Below, one piece after another: positions 23,663 to 35,013 of a stretch of DNA of 64,000 nt; positions within the stretch are counted from its first letter, which is position 1; every line of letters starts with the position of its first letter. The DNA is from Adiantum capillus-veneris (lineage: Eukaryota; Streptophyta; Polypodiopsida; Polypodiales; Pteridaceae). The stretch covers positions 6,327,806 to 6,391,805 of the forward strand of contig CM043954.1 in the NCBI GenBank assembly GCA_014529385.2, written 5' to 3'. Below the pieces are notes generated by a model. It ran no database searches. It was not told the origin of the DNA and was given only the letters and a program-made list of their open reading frames with translations. The position numbers were made by a program, and so were the translations under genes.

Positions 23663-24823
23663 GAGCTATTTGTTTCTTTCGTAATCCGGGTGATTCGTAC
23701 TGAGCATTTCCTCACATGCCTGAATGGTGGCCTCCTTTGAAAGCTGAGAGAAGGTTCGGGTAGCAGGCTTCACAGATGGAAAGGTGATCATACCCATAGC
23801 ATGGCCTAACCTTGTAACGGTGAATTGGGGACGAATTGGGGAAAAGGGGGCGAATTGGGAGAGGGGGGAGTAGGGCGAATTTGGAGAGGGGAGAGCGGGA
23901 TGAATTGGGAGGGAGGGCGAGTTGGAATTGGGGGGGGGGGGGGGCGAATTGGGGAAAATGACAAATTTGGAGAGAGGGGGAGGGGGCGAATTGGGAGATA
24001 GAGAGGGATTGGGAGTAAAACTTATCTGCAGAAGTAGATCAGATAGTCCTCATGTTGAAACAGAAATCTGCGTCTCTCCATAGTGCAAGGTATGCATCTT
24101 CTTGCTCAAAATACTAGCTGTAACCACGAATTTGCAATGGCCATAATTGATTGTGAGAGCTTAAAGCAGCATGTTGATGAGCATGACAGTGGATATGTTG
24201 CTGTACATATGAGAGTAGAGGTAGACTGGGTGATACACTTGCAGTTGCGGTTGTTCTTCTGGAGGGTAGGAGCCTGTTAGTCAGTTGGGATGAGACTGCA
24301 ACTATAGCGCCTTGAAGTAAGTAGAGGTGAAGTTTGTCTTAAAGACAGCAGAGGATGTGTTTTGAAAACACCAAGGCCAAGGCACAGGATTGGGGCAATA
24401 GAGAGTAGAGAGGGCAAGGGCATACAATAGAGACACACAACTCCGTGCTACAGAGAGAAGCGTGTGAACTTAGAGAAACTATCACAAAACAGACTAGGTG
24501 AGGAGTTCAACTTGAGAGACCTTAGTAAGAACGTCAAACAACACTGATGATAGAAACACTTAGAGAAAGAATGATTGGATTTTAAGAAGTTCGAGTAAAT
24601 ACCCCAATTACTGAGTTTACTGAGTGGAGAAAGGATACCTTAGGAGGAAAGGTGGAAACTTCTACAAGCATAGCAGAGACTGAGAGTATTGCAGAGACGG
24701 AGATAGTAACAGAACACCCGTTTTGGTGGGAAGGTAGTGGGGAGGAGAGAGATGGGAGATTAGAACCTATTAGACATAACAATTACAGATGGCGAAACAG
24801 TTGCAGACTGTTTACTGAGATGT
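23663..24823. other. Non-coding 3' region of the Tat-like element
   Basis: More than 1 kb between the integrase end and the extra ORF with no convincing protein on either strand. It includes the G-rich repeat at 23826-24010. A small plus-strand frame at 24083-24280 shows no motif I know. Confidence 0.6.
23826..24010. repeat. G-rich minisatellite (GGGGCGAATTGGGAGAGG type)
   Basis: About eight to ten irregular copies of a unit containing GCGAATTGGG and runs of four or more G, including a run of about a dozen G near 23932-23943. The plus strand could fold into G-quadruplexes. Confidence 0.85.
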
Positions 24824-25174
24824 TTACTCAGAGGAATAATAGCACTTGATTCTGGAGCCCTTTACTAACGGCAATGGAACACCGTCCAAAGTTACTAATT
24901 GGATTGCTCCTTGTGGCAAAATTTCTTGTACCATGAATGGCCCTTGCCAAGCTGGGACCAGCTTTTTATCTTTTCTTAAATATTTAGCTTGATAGAATAG
25001 CACCAGTGTTCCCTGCGTTATTTTTGGCTTTCTGAGATGGCGATCATGCCACGCTTTGCGACGGAGTTGCTCGGCTTGGAGAGCATGTGAAGCTAACATC
25101 CTGCTTTCTTCTAACATTGAGAGACGAGAGAGGTTTGCGGAAGCAATCCCCGCTGTGACGCGAACACTTCCCAC
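24824..25174 (-). pseudogene. Integrase C-terminal domain of the Tat-like element
   Basis: Reads AEQLRRKAWHDRHLRKP, GTLVLFYQAKYLRKDKKLV and AWQGPFMVQEILPQGAIQL. The W-x-GPF-x-V pattern is the DNA-binding SH3-like C-terminal domain of gypsy integrases. No chromodomain follows. It is a separate frame from the catalytic core because of a stop near 25197. Confidence 0.85.
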
Positions 25175-25199
25175 TCTTGCTGAATCTGAGTTGAACTAA

Positions 25200-25698
25200 T
25201 ATGGTGCAATTGCTTTTAGACCGAAAGCTAGCTGGAATGGGGTGTAGTTAGTGGTTGCCTTGAAGGAGGTGCGATAAGCCCAAACTGTGCCGAGGATAGC
25301 CTGAGCCCAAGAAGTTGGATGCAGGTGACAAGCTTTCCTGAGAAGCGCGATTAGCACTTTGTTAGTGCTCTCAGCTTGCCCATTTGCTCTAGGATAGTAA
25401 GAGCAAGATTTGCGATGAAAAATCTTATAGTTGTTAGGAGTGTGGAGATCAGGTCATTGACGAAATGACTACTTCGATCACTGGTGATTTTCAGAGGGCA
25501 CCCAAACCTGCAAAAAATATTTTCATACAAAAATTTTGCGACAATGGCGGCTGTACAGTCGATGGTAGCCACCACTTCGGCCCACTTTGTTGCATAATCC
25601 GTTGCTACCAAGAGATACTTACGAATGCCGGGTTGAGCAGGTGGAGTAATTGGACCAACAAAATCCAAGCCCCATCGCTCAAAAGGCAACCACGCCAT
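25200..25698 (-). pseudogene. Integrase catalytic core of the Tat-like element
   Basis: The D,D-35-E DNA-joining domain. The first Asp is in FERWGLDFVGPITPP, the second in LKITSDRSSHFVND, and the Glu lies in the next frame in RANGQAESTNKVL (about 25370), followed by AWAYRTS-type residues (VWAYRTSFKATTNYTPFQL). A frame change near 25400 separates second Asp and Glu. All three catalytic residues are still readable, but not in one frame. Confidence 0.85.
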
Positions 25699-25707
25699 AG
25701 ATACCTA

Positions 25708-26079
25708 TTACCTGCAGAGGGCGATTGGATTGCTTGCTAGGCTTGCGCGCACATCACTGACAGACATCACAAATCTTGACATGAGCAATAGCATCTCTAA
25801 ATATATAGGGCCACCATAAGCCTGTTTGTAAGATTTTTTGCGCCGTGATGTGACCAGGGTAATGGCCACCTGTAGGACCACTGTGTGCATCTTCCAGATG
25901 TGGTCTACTTCGTGAGGGGAGACGCACCTGCGCAGCACACCATCTTGCCCAGATTTGTAGAGCTGTCCACCAATCAAAGAGAAGGGTCTAGACTTCAACA
26001 AGAGTCTTCTTTTTTGCAAGGGAGAAGCATTCTCAGGTATAGGCCAGTAGAGAGAAGATGTAACACATCTCCATACCAT
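25708..26079 (-). pseudogene. RNase H end and integrase zinc-binding region of the Tat-like element
   Basis: Reads SLYWPIPENASPLQKRRL, PFSLIGGQLYKSGQDGVL and RRCVSPHEVDHIWKMH; the His of the HHCC zinc domain follow. A frame change near 25870 moves the second half (GHVTAQKILQTGLWWP...CDVCQ) into another frame. It lies between RNase H and the integrase core, as expected for gypsy pol. Confidence 0.78.
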
Positions 26080-26097
26080 TCTGGGATGGTGTCGACC

Positions 26098-27060
26098 TTA
26101 AAGAGATAACTTATCTGGAAATTCATCAACCCCAATATCTCGCTCACTTGTATGTATGCGAGAGAGATGGTCGGCCATGACGTGCCGCTTGCCTGGACTA
26201 AGAACTACTTCAAAGTCGAATTCCTGGAATATCAATAGCCACCTCCAGACTCTTCCTGCTTGGGGTTTATTCAGAAGATAGTGTAGCGCATGATGATCCG
26301 TGATGATAGTGAAGTGAAACCCTAACAAGTAACAAAAATTTTGTAAAGAATACACCATAGCCAAACCTTCCCTTTCTGTGGTGCTGTAGTGGCACTCTGC
26401 TTTGGTGAGGAGACGACTTGCATAGTAAACACGGCGATCCAGTTTGTACTCCTTACTAGGTTGAGTCAACACAACACCCACAACCAGTTGACTGGCATCA
26501 GTATGCACATGAAAAGGGAGAGACCAATCGAGAGCCACTAAAATAGGTGCTTCAATGAGGCCTTTTTTGAGATATGCAAATGCTTCAGCCTCCGGTTTTG
26601 ACCATTTGAAGGGTACAGAAGCACTAGTGAGTCGAGTCAATGGTTGAGCCACCTGTGCATACATTCGTATAAACCTGCGATGATAGCCTGTGTGGCCTAC
26701 AAAACTCTGAACACCTTTCGGATTGATGGGACGTGGTAACTTCAAGATGGCCATGATCTTCTCTGGGTCAGGCGCTAAACCTTTGGCAAACACCGCATGG
26801 CCTAGAAATGTGCCCTCAGTGACCAAAAAATGACATTTGTTAGGATTGAGCTTTAGGCGCGCCTCTCTGCACCTGAGGAAGACAGCAGAGAGCTGAGCAA
26901 GGTGCTCCTCTAGATTCTCCACTGGGGTTGAACATTGAGCACCTGAGAAGGTCGAAAAATCGTCCATGAAGATACGAAGATGATCCGTAAGTAAAGGACA
27001 GAATATGAGATATACTGCTCGATTGAAGGAAGGTGGAGCGTTTTTCAACCCAAACGACAT
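26098..27060 (-). pseudogene. Reverse transcriptase (late part) and RNase H of the Tat-like element
   Basis: A 320-codon open frame. RT: SFGLKNAPPSFNRAV, then the polymerase centre FMDDFS and NLEEHLAQL, LKLNPNKCHFL. RNase H: FHVHTDASQLVVGVVL (first Asp), YSTTEREGLAMVYSL (Glu) and FTIITDHHALHYLL (Asp). It ends ADHLSRI. These are the normal gypsy motifs in normal order. The frame is good, but the upstream RT fingers are in different frames with stops, so the polyprotein is not intact. Confidence 0.9.
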
Positions 27061-27775
27061 TCTAGTGTAGATAAAAATACCAAGGGAGACACGAAGGCCG
27101 TTTTCAGCCGATCACCTGGATGGATGTCCAACTGATTGTATCCATTGAACCCATCCATGAAACTGTACAATAAATGCCCTGCTACATCTTCGAGCACATG
27201 CTCAGTGAAAACCATTTGGGATAGTTACCTTGTAATCTACGTAGATTACAAGGGTTCAGAGCGCGGTAATCTACGCACACACGGATTTTATTGGACTACT
27301 TCTTAGGCGCTATCACCATGGGTGATAACCACTCAGAGTGCTCCATAGGTACAATGATTCCTGCCTCTTGCATTTTTTCGAGTTCTGACTAAATAGCCTC
27401 TGCATACTTTGGGTTGAGCTTGTAAGCTCGGCCTCTGACAGGCTTAGCCCCTTCAACCAGAGAGATAGTGTGGACACCCAATTCTCGTGGGATACCTTCC
27501 AAATCCTTGTAGGACCAAGCAAAAACATCTTTAAAAGAGTGTATAAAAGAAACTACCTGATCAAGTAATGCGGGATGCTCCCATAGCCAAGCTGCTAAGA
27601 GGACGTGCTGAGGGTTGTCAGGGTCGCCCAGGTTGACTTTTTTGACCGGGTCAGGAGGTGTAACTGTGGAGGGTACTTCGGAAGTTGAAAAGTGAGTTGC
27701 CTCTTGGAGCTTCAAGACATCATGGGCTGGTGTTTGATCGATTAGAAACTCTGCATACTCTTCTTGTGTAACCAT
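27061..27775 (-). pseudogene. Protease-RT linker and RT fingers of the Tat-like element
   Basis: One frame (27775-27389) reads FKDVFAWSYKDLEGIPREL and KPVRGRAYKLNPKYAEAI, the region that leads into gypsy RT. It stops at 27389-27391, and the same frame resumes with SELEKMQEAGIIVPM, SEWLSPMVIAPKK and IRVCVDYRALNP (about 27385-27250), the RT start. The stretch 27061-27250 is frame-shifted. Confidence 0.82.
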
Positions 27776-28109
27776 CCTGGTGGAAGCTCCTCGAAGGGTA
27801 AATCTTCAGACACAGGCATAGCCGAGTGCTTTTGAGGGGGCGGGGCGTCCGTGGGAGATGTTAGAGGAACGGGAGAATCATTGGCGAGCTCATGCAAAGG
27901 AGATTTCTTCCCCCTTCGGTGATGTGTTATAGGTTCACCAAGGCCGTTGTAGGGCTTGGGACACTGGTGTCCGCCAGAGGAGTTGGGAGAGAGAGAGTGT
28001 TACTGGCACAAGTGAGGTTTGAATAGAAACCACATAGCATGGCATCGATGTGGTAGCTTCCAACCACTGCAACAGGTCTTCGTCAGACCCGTCAGGTGGG
28101 ATGGGCTGC

Positions 28110-29065
28110 TCAGGGTCGGGGTCGGACTGTACTGACAATGAGCTGTGATGAACCACTGGATCCATACCTCCTTTGAGTCGAATTGGTTGCATGGGGGAGC
28201 CAGGCGTGGTTTCCCCAATCATGAAGTGCCTTAGTATGCCGCAACCATGGTCTACCAATAAGTAAAGGAAATCCTCCCTCCACCTGAGGAAGACTAACCA
28301 CCACAAAATCCAATCTAAATGTGAAGACTTGTACCTTCAGAGGCACCTTCTCTACTATGCCCACAGGGTAGACTGTCCTCTGGTCCGCCAATGTAACAGT
28401 GAATGGAGCAGGGCGGGTAGGTTGCAAACCTAAGGCCAACAAAGTAAATTCTGGCATCATATTGATCCCAGATCCACCATCCACTATGACGCCTGAGAAT
28501 TGATGCCCAAGAATAGACACGGTGAGACGAGAACTTTTGTAGTAGGTAAGGGGAGCAGCTGGATAAGAAATCATGTAGGACTCCAAGGGCTGCACAGGTA
28601 GGTGCCCGCCACTAGGCCCTGCACCAAGATACAGAGACTGGATGATGGAAAGGGTGTCACTTCGAAAATTTGCATCAAGTCGAAGCATGTCGTACAGTGA
28701 CACTTGTTGAAAGGTGTTTTTCAAGATAGACTCTGTTGTAGGCTTCTCTCTTTTGATCAGATCTTGCTCTGGTATCTTAAGCTTCTGCAAGTCCTCTACT
28801 GCTTCCATGAAGGCACCATCAATCTCTGATGGAAGAGAGGTAGGTTGGTGCTTGGCACTACCTGCTGGTTTGTCAGCTACCAAGGGAGTTTGACTCATTT
28901 GTGTGACTGGAGACGAAAAAATTGGCCCGCCAGGGAGGCTGAGACCAAGAGTAGCTCTCTGTGCCCGTGTAAGCACACCAGCCGGCTCTTCCACCTGCTT
29001 CAACCCATCTCGAGAGGCAACTACAAGAGTGGAAGGCGGGGCCTGTGGAATGGTGCTTACTGTGA
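28110..29065 (-). pseudogene. Aspartic protease region of the Tat-like element
   Basis: Retroviral-type protease that would cut the polyprotein. The catalytic triplet is in FSGVIVDGGSGINMMPEF (about 28470-28520), and the C-terminal hallmark is FPLLIGRPWLRHTKAL (about 28230-28275). Upstream are about 200 residues linking gag and protease. The open frame extends artificially to 29120 into the nested chromovirus LTR. It is separated from its gag (36885-35665) by that insertion. Confidence 0.88.
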
Positions 29066-29070
29066 TGAGG

Positions 29071-29622
29071 TGTAACAGACTTGGACACTCCAAGTCAAGA
29101 ATCAACTGCGACAGCACCAAATAACCACTTCAAAACAATTCACAGATCACAATAGATTTGCACTGGCCCGGCGGAGTTCCGTGCCTAGAGATATTGGCCC
29201 CAAAGACTGGCGCCCCTTTCGGTATTTCTTTTTATATTAATCGATCATCAAAGTACAAGAGAGCGGTTAGGGTTTCACTCTCAGACTCTGCGTCCAGATG
29301 CTCTGAGAAGTGAGGCCCTCACCACTAATTTAAAGGTTACAAGGAATGCCCAAAAGCAGAGCCCCAAAACCTTTTAAAATCAAAAGCATCAGTTCTCTCT
29401 CTCTCTTAGAGAGTCTTTTCTCTTTTTTTTTATTAAAAGCAAAAGCAAAATTCGCGTCGCTCATCATTTTCCCAAAAAATAATAATAATAATAATAATAA
29501 TAATCCGCCTCCGCGATTTCCGGAATTTAGGGTTTCTTGCAAAAATTAGGGTTTGCAGGAATTTTAGGGTTTCTGGCAGAAATTAGGGTTTCTGCTGTCC
29601 GCCACGTCATCACTTTGTGACA
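29071..29622 (-). repeat. 3' LTR of the chromovirus
   Basis: 552 bp. It contains an (AAT)n run near 29480-29503 (longer than in the partner LTR), four or five TTAGGGTTT teloboxes (29262-29597), and the block with GGCGCCCCTTTCGGTATTTC (29209-29229) that other LTR families here also carry. Confidence 0.95.
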
Positions 29623-29634
29623 TACCCCCCTCTT
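29623..29634 (-). promoter_or_regulatory. Polypurine tract of the chromovirus
   Basis: On the minus strand AAGAGGGGGGTA directly abuts the 3' LTR, the position where plus-strand DNA synthesis is primed. Confidence 0.85.
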
Positions 29635-30207
29635 GAAAGCATTGTAATCGACCGCGATTACGCCTGCAAAACCGACAAAAGCCATAAACCGTCTTAGCAG
29701 ACACTGACTGTTAGTACCTACGTACTAGGAACACACATCTAGCACATGTACAAAATCCACAGTCACATCACACGACATCACAGGACATCACATGACATTC
29801 AACATTCATTCGGATCTTAGACCATGATTTATCGGCAATGTAGCTAGCAATCACATCTAGGTCCAATCGGGACCTCATCGATGTCCGATTGACTAACCCC
29901 TATTGCAACCATGTCTATTCGAGATCAAGTAGACCAAAATGTTGCAGTCATTTCGTCTACCAGTTCCTGCACTCACAAGAAGTCAAGAACAAATCAGTAT
30001 CATAATCAGGAGTTCTATTTCATAAAGTCATCCAGCAGAATACTGTCAACTCTCAGTATCCCTGAAGCTCAAAGAGACATCAGTGACTTTAGTATCAAAA
30101 TCGAGGCATCTGTTGACAAAGGAGTGGAGTGACTCCCCTCTTGTGCATCCCACTGCACCAGATCTCCGGCCAAGCTGAATTCTGGGTTCCGTTTGGAGTA
30201 GACTATG

Positions 30208-30507
30208 CTAAACCAAAACATCGAGGTAAATTTTCACAATCCGAGGAGTATCTGCTAGGTCCTCCTCCTCCATCCACTTCGCATCAAATGCAGGAAAGTT
30301 CTTGAACTTAACCAAGAACCGCCTTCGGACTTTACCTTTCTTCGTATCATTATGTGCCAAAATATGTTCAGGAACAAGGATCTCCTCGTTTTCTTCCACT
30401 TTGGGTTGCTCATCAGGCTCCCCATCATCAGGCACATCACCCTTAACAGGGTTCAAGAGACTCACATGCAATGCATTGTGAATCCTCCAAGTATCTGGCA
30501 GTTTCAA
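30208..30507 (-). CDS. Integrase tail and chromodomain of the chromovirus
   Basis: A 99-codon frame: LPDTWRIHNALHVSLLNPV, the end of gypsy integrase, then an acidic linker, then PEHILAHNDTKKGKVRR and FLVKFKNFPAFDAKWMEEED. The FLVKFKN...W-EE pattern is a chromodomain, which in chromoviruses binds methylated histone H3 and steers integration into heterochromatin. Immediately upstream (about 30510-30600) the frame continues as YYGPFEISDKINDVSFRL after a TGA in a former Arg codon. Its frame is open here but cut off from the rest of pol. Confidence 0.88.
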   Translation of the reverse strand: MKLPDTWRIHNALHVSLLNPVKGDVPDDGEPDEQPKVEENEEILVPEHILAHNDTKKGKVRRRFLVKFKNFPAFDAKWMEEEDLADTPRIVKIYLDVLV

Positions 30508-30902
30508 TCGGAAGGAGACATCATTTATCTTGTCACTAATCTCGAAAGGTCCGTAGTATCACATACTAAGCTTTGGAAAAAGCCTCTCCTTTCCCTGTTT
30601 CTTTCTTAGGCGTGCCTTCTCAAAAGTAAGAGCACCCAATCATCCTCCTTCAGTTTCCAGTCGCGACGATGGCGATCCGCTGCCTTTTTCTGTGGTTCTT
30701 GAGACTCCTGCAAAGTCTCGCGAACCTTGGCAAAAGCCGTATCCAAATCTCGCGAATATTCATCCGCTTCAAATTTCTAATCTTTCGTGCTCAGGAAGGA
30801 TGGAACCTTCGCAGCAGTTTCAACAATCTCACATGGCATCTTCCCCGTCGAAGAGTGTATCGTGTTATTGTAGGCAAATTCCAGCAAAGGTAAGTTCTTT
30901 TC

Positions 30903-32267
30903 TCATTGAGTCTTCTGATGCAAGATACAAGACTTCAATAAATCTAAAATCACTGAATTGGCAATCTCAGATTGCCCGTCAGTCTGCAAGTGGAACGATG
31001 ACGAGAACTGCAACCGCGTGCCAATGTTCTCCCAAATTGCCTTCCAAAACAAACTCATAAATCTAGGGTCTCTGTCGGAGACAATCGTCTCAGGCGTGCC
31101 ATGTAATCGGAAAATCATGGTGATCATTCTGTATTCTCGGGAGATCAAAAAAATGAAATCCATTTCAATATTTTCGCAGGGGCGGGTGGGTATGGGTAAA
31201 GGCTGTAACAATCCCTGTGCCTTATGCCTGTCAAACTTGATCTTCTGGCATACCAAGCAACTGCGAACAAACTCTTCCATATCCTTCTTCAGTATCCGCC
31301 AAAAGAAATCTCTCTCTACCCCTTTCATGGTGGTAGCAATGCCGCGGTGACCCGTAAAAGGTGGACAGTGGCAATCAGTCATAACCTTTTCCCTCAACGG
31401 CTGTGTAACGCACAACATAGTCTTTTTCATCAAGTAGCCTTCCCGAAGGGAGTATCCAGCTACTGTCTCCCCATCCCGTATCCGTGTGAAAATATCTGCA
31501 AAATCTGTATCTGTGGCACACTGATCGACCATATCCTCGAAGCTCCTATGATGTATCGCGGAAATAGCCAAAACCAACGGTTTCCGAGACAAAGCATCTG
31601 CCACCACATTCTTTTGTCCCTGGACATGGACAATCTTGAAGTGGAACTGTGACAAGATGTTTGCCCACCGCATCTGCTTTTCCGAAAGCTGCTTCTGTGA
31701 CAAGAAGTAGCGCAAACTCTGATGGTCTGTAAAGACAGTAAAATCCGCTTCGAGTAGGTAATGCCGCCACTGAGTAAGAGCATGGATAACCGCCAAAAGC
31801 TCTTTCTCATAAATCTGTGCTGTCATCTCCGGCCTAGAGAACAAACGACTCTCGTAAGCTATGACATGGCCTTCTTGCATCAAGACCGCACCCAGACTAC
31901 GACCACAAGCATCACAAAATACTTCAAATGACTTCTGCAAGTCCGGCAAAGTCAAATCTGGTCCTGTAGTGAATTTCTCTTTCAATGTCAGAAAGGCAGT
32001 CACCTCTGTGGGTCCCCACGAAAAAGGTACTCCTTTCTGTGTCAAGGTATGCAAAGGGGAAGCAACCTCTGCAAACTTTCGTATGAACCGCCTGTAGTAC
32101 GGACACAGTCCCAAGAAGCTTCTAGCTTCATGGACATTCCTCAAATCGCGCCAATCACGGATAGTCTCTATCTTGGCCGGGTTCATTTGCACTCCTGCTA
32201 TTGACACAATGTGTCCCAAAAAGTGTATCTCTGGTAGGAAAAATTCACTTTTCTTAGCATTAATCAC
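30903..32267 (-). pseudogene. RT end, RNase H and integrase of the chromovirus
   Basis: A 454-codon open frame. RT end: VINAKKSEFFLPEIHFLGH. RNase H: FEVFCDACGRSLGAVLMQ, IYEKELLAVIHAL, FTVFTDHQSLRYFLSQ and VVADALSRK. Integrase zinc domain: HCPPFTGHRGIATTM and FVRSCLVCQKIK. Core: ENIEMDFIFLISREY, then ITMIFRLHGTPETIVSDRDP and TDGQSEIANSV. The distance between MDF and FRLHG is too short by roughly 35 residues compared with the family, so the segment normally reading VDRFSK...F is deleted. First Asp, second Asp and Glu remain, but the fold should fail. Confidence 0.9.
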
Positions 32268-32866
32268 TAATGTGTGATCTCGTAATGCCTGAAAGACTTA
32301 AGCAGATGATCTCTGTGTTCTGCCTCATTCTTCGAGAAAACAATGATGTCGTCAAAGAAAGTGCCAACAAATAGCCTGTACTCTCGAAAAATCCTATCCA
32401 TCATCCGGTTAAATGTCGCAGGAGCATTGGTTAAGCCAAAAGGCATCACCAAAAACTCAAATAACCCAAAAGTCGTCCGAAAAGCTGTCTTGTAGACATC
32501 TCCTGGCGCTATCCTTATCTGATGATATCCACTCTTCAAGTCAACCCTGCTAAAGCACGAGGATCCCTGTAACCTGTCGAGTATATCATCGATCCTAGGA
32601 ATCGGAAATCTGTTCTTGATGGTGATTTCGTTGAGAGTGCTATAATCGATGCACATTCTCCAAGATCCGTCTTTCTTCAAAACCAACAACACCGGAGAGC
32701 AATACGGTGAAGTACTAGGCTGGACAAGACCCTTTTCCAAGAGGTCTTTCACTGAGTTCATAATCTTTTCATTCTGTACTCGGCTCACACGATAAGGTGG
32801 CCGATTCGGTGGTGTGCTTCCATATTTCAGATCAATGGTATGATCTTCAGGCCCTCTCAAAAGCAA
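32267..32866 (-). pseudogene. Reverse transcriptase of the chromovirus, main part
   Basis: Reads [86 protein letters not shown] and the polymerase centre [10 protein letters not shown]. All RT blocks are present. A single missing base just before the end (near 32296) shifts the frame. The normal continuation ([14 protein letters not shown]) is read in the next frame at 32290-32255. Confidence 0.92.
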
Positions 32867-32999
32867 TCGGCATGAGCGTGGAGAAAAAAAATCTTGGCGT
32901 TCTTTTATTCAGGTCAAAACATTTTCAACTTTTATCCATCGTTCAGTTCTCCCAAAAGAATGAGTAAGAAAACTGAAGTTCATCAAGTACAATCTCTAA

Positions 33000-33376
33000 G
33001 CCCTTCATTTATCAAAGTCGCTTTCTCGGCCCGGTAGTCAACCACGGCGTAGTTCTTGTGGTACCAAGGGATCCCGAGTAGAACGTCACTCGCGTGCCCT
33101 GAACACCCCTGTCATTGCAAACGAAGTTTGCCAATGCTCGGTGTAATGGCAACATCCCATCCGGGTGCCAGTCGAACTACCTCCGCCTGTGGCATCAGTC
33201 TGTCGGGCGTAGTTCCAAATCGAGCCACCAATTCCAAGTGAAAAGAAGTTGGCCTTGGCTCCTTCAAAAGAGCTTCCTGATCCTTCACTTTGCCCCAAAA
33301 AAAAGCGGCAAAGTTTGTACTTTCATTCATTTGATTCGGTGCAAGTCCCACGCCATGTGGTACCAGTTCTACTTTT
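33000..33376 (-). pseudogene. Protease remnant of the chromovirus
   Basis: Between gag and RT. Readable pieces include DVLLGIPWYHKNYAVVDY (about 33090-33030), the D-x-x-LG-x-PW end of gypsy proteases, and an upstream frame with FHLELVARFGTTPDRLMP. I do not see an intact DSG catalytic triplet; stops and shifts separate the pieces. Confidence 0.65.
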
Positions 33377-34943
33377 CTATCTGCCTTTTTTGCCACATTC
33401 CTCAGCTGCTCTCAAACTCTTAGGCCTGTCGTCGTCTTTATCATTTTGTTCTATCTGTGCCTTATCAGGGCACTCTGCGGAGATATGTCCATGTTCCCCG
33501 CATCCAAAGCACTTCCCCTCTCTGATGAAGCGAGCTCTCTCCTCAAGAGTAAGCTTGGGTCGTGTATCCTTTTTTTTCTCTAGGTTGCTCTTTTTCATTC
33601 TACTTTCATTCCCAGAAGTCTGTTCGGCTCGTTGTGTCATGGCCTTATCTGTGGGGTAGGTCAAACTGCCAGAGTGAATGGCAAAGCCCCGCTTCGCATG
33701 ACTCATCAACTCCTGAATAGAAGCTGACTTCTGTTCCAAGCAGTGATCTCGGATCTCTGTAGGTAGACCCAAGGTAAACCACTCAATCTGTTCTCTGAAC
33801 GAGATCTTCTTGAATGAAGAGGCGGGCAGAAAAGAGCTCCAGAATCTTTCACAATAAGAATTCACTGTATCGCTCTTGGTCCTCCGGAGATGGTTCCAAG
33901 CAGCTCGTATATCTCGCTCAAACTCTTGAGTCAACCAAGAAGAAATAAAAAGCCTCTTGAATTTCAGCCATGTAACTGGGACAGTCTTGCTTAATAGAAG
34001 CGTGGACCACCAAGTACGAGCATTCCCCTTAAAGTAAGAGGCAGCTCTCCGAATCTTGGAGTGCTCTGAATAGCGTCCTCCCGCGAAAGCGATGTCAAAC
34101 TGCTGTATAAAGACAAAGCCTTCGAAGCATCTGAGTATCCTGAAAAGTATCAAACTTGATCGAGTGGCCACCTTCCTTAAACTCTCGGACTTTCTTGCTT
34201 TTATCTTCGAGAAAGTCATACTGGTTGGCTTTGTAAAAATTCTTCTTGTTCGCATAAAACTTCTCGTCATCGGAATCTGAGCTGTCTGTAGACGAGTCCT
34301 CAATAGAACTGTCAGTCTCTGGGCGAGATTTAGCCTGCTTTGCCTTTCTCTTGCCCTTTCCAAAGCGTTGCTTCTTGCTTCGCTTTTTACCTTTTCTGTC
34401 TTCTTCGCTCGAATCCGAGGAGCTAGAAGAACTGTCAGAAGAAGAAGAAGAAGAACCGGGTAGGTCTTCAAACTTGACGCGCTTCTTCAATTTCTTTGCC
34501 TTGTCAAATGTCGACAGACGACCCAAATATCGCGGGAAGTCAGTGCCTTACTTCTGCTTTTTGCCGTGCTTTTTGGCTTTCTTTTGCGTGTCAAAAAGCT
34601 GAGCAATCCGTGCATCAACCACGTTCTCCAGTTCCTTCTCCGTATATTTCTTGGAGGCAGAAGGTTTCTTGAGAGCGGGTTTCGGGAGTGGTGTTGTGGT
34701 TCTCTACCACTCCATCTGTACCTCTTCCAAAGAGGTCTGGTTCATATATTTTGCCATCTTCGAGTCCTTGGCAAAATTGAGCATCATCTTTGTTGCATCG
34801 CCGATCAACTGGCGACGCTCTATCTCTCGCCGCTCCGCCTAAGTAGGCCAAGGCGGGCCATACTCTCTGCCTGAATCTTCGTTGTGATCCCAGCCCGCAT
34901 CTCAAGATGCAGAGGGAGTTGACTGATTATTGCCTGAAGCCAT
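33377..34943 (-). pseudogene. Gag of the chromovirus
   Basis: Capsid-nucleocapsid precursor. It likely starts at the ATG at 34943 (MASGNNQS), with TGA and TAG stops soon after in former Arg and Gln codons. A Ser/Asp/Lys-rich stretch (SSSSSSDSSSSSSDSSEED, about 34455-34400) precedes the capsid region: YFKGNARTWWSTLLL, WLKFKRLFISSWLTQEF, AWNHLRR, EQIEWFTLGLP. The zinc knuckle is CFGCGEHGHISAEC (about 33510-33470). A frame change near 34110 splits it. The low-complexity acidic patch is unusual for gag and could be a disordered spacer (inference). Confidence 0.88.
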
Positions 34944-35000
34944 AGGTGCCGTGGAAAAAAATTCGGGGATCGGATTTCCCGTAGAAGAGAAATCGGCCGT

Positions 35001-35012
35001 GCTCTGATACCA
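35001..35012 (-). promoter_or_regulatory. tRNA-Met primer-binding site of the chromovirus
   Basis: Minus strand TGGTATCAGAGC, one base inside the 5' LTR, the classic initiator tRNA-Met primer site. Confidence 0.93.
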
Positions 35013-35013
35013 C

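Noticed and set aside
29240-29610. Telomere array or interstitial telomere
   Set aside because: TTTAGGG words are spaced and embedded in an LTR, not tandem.
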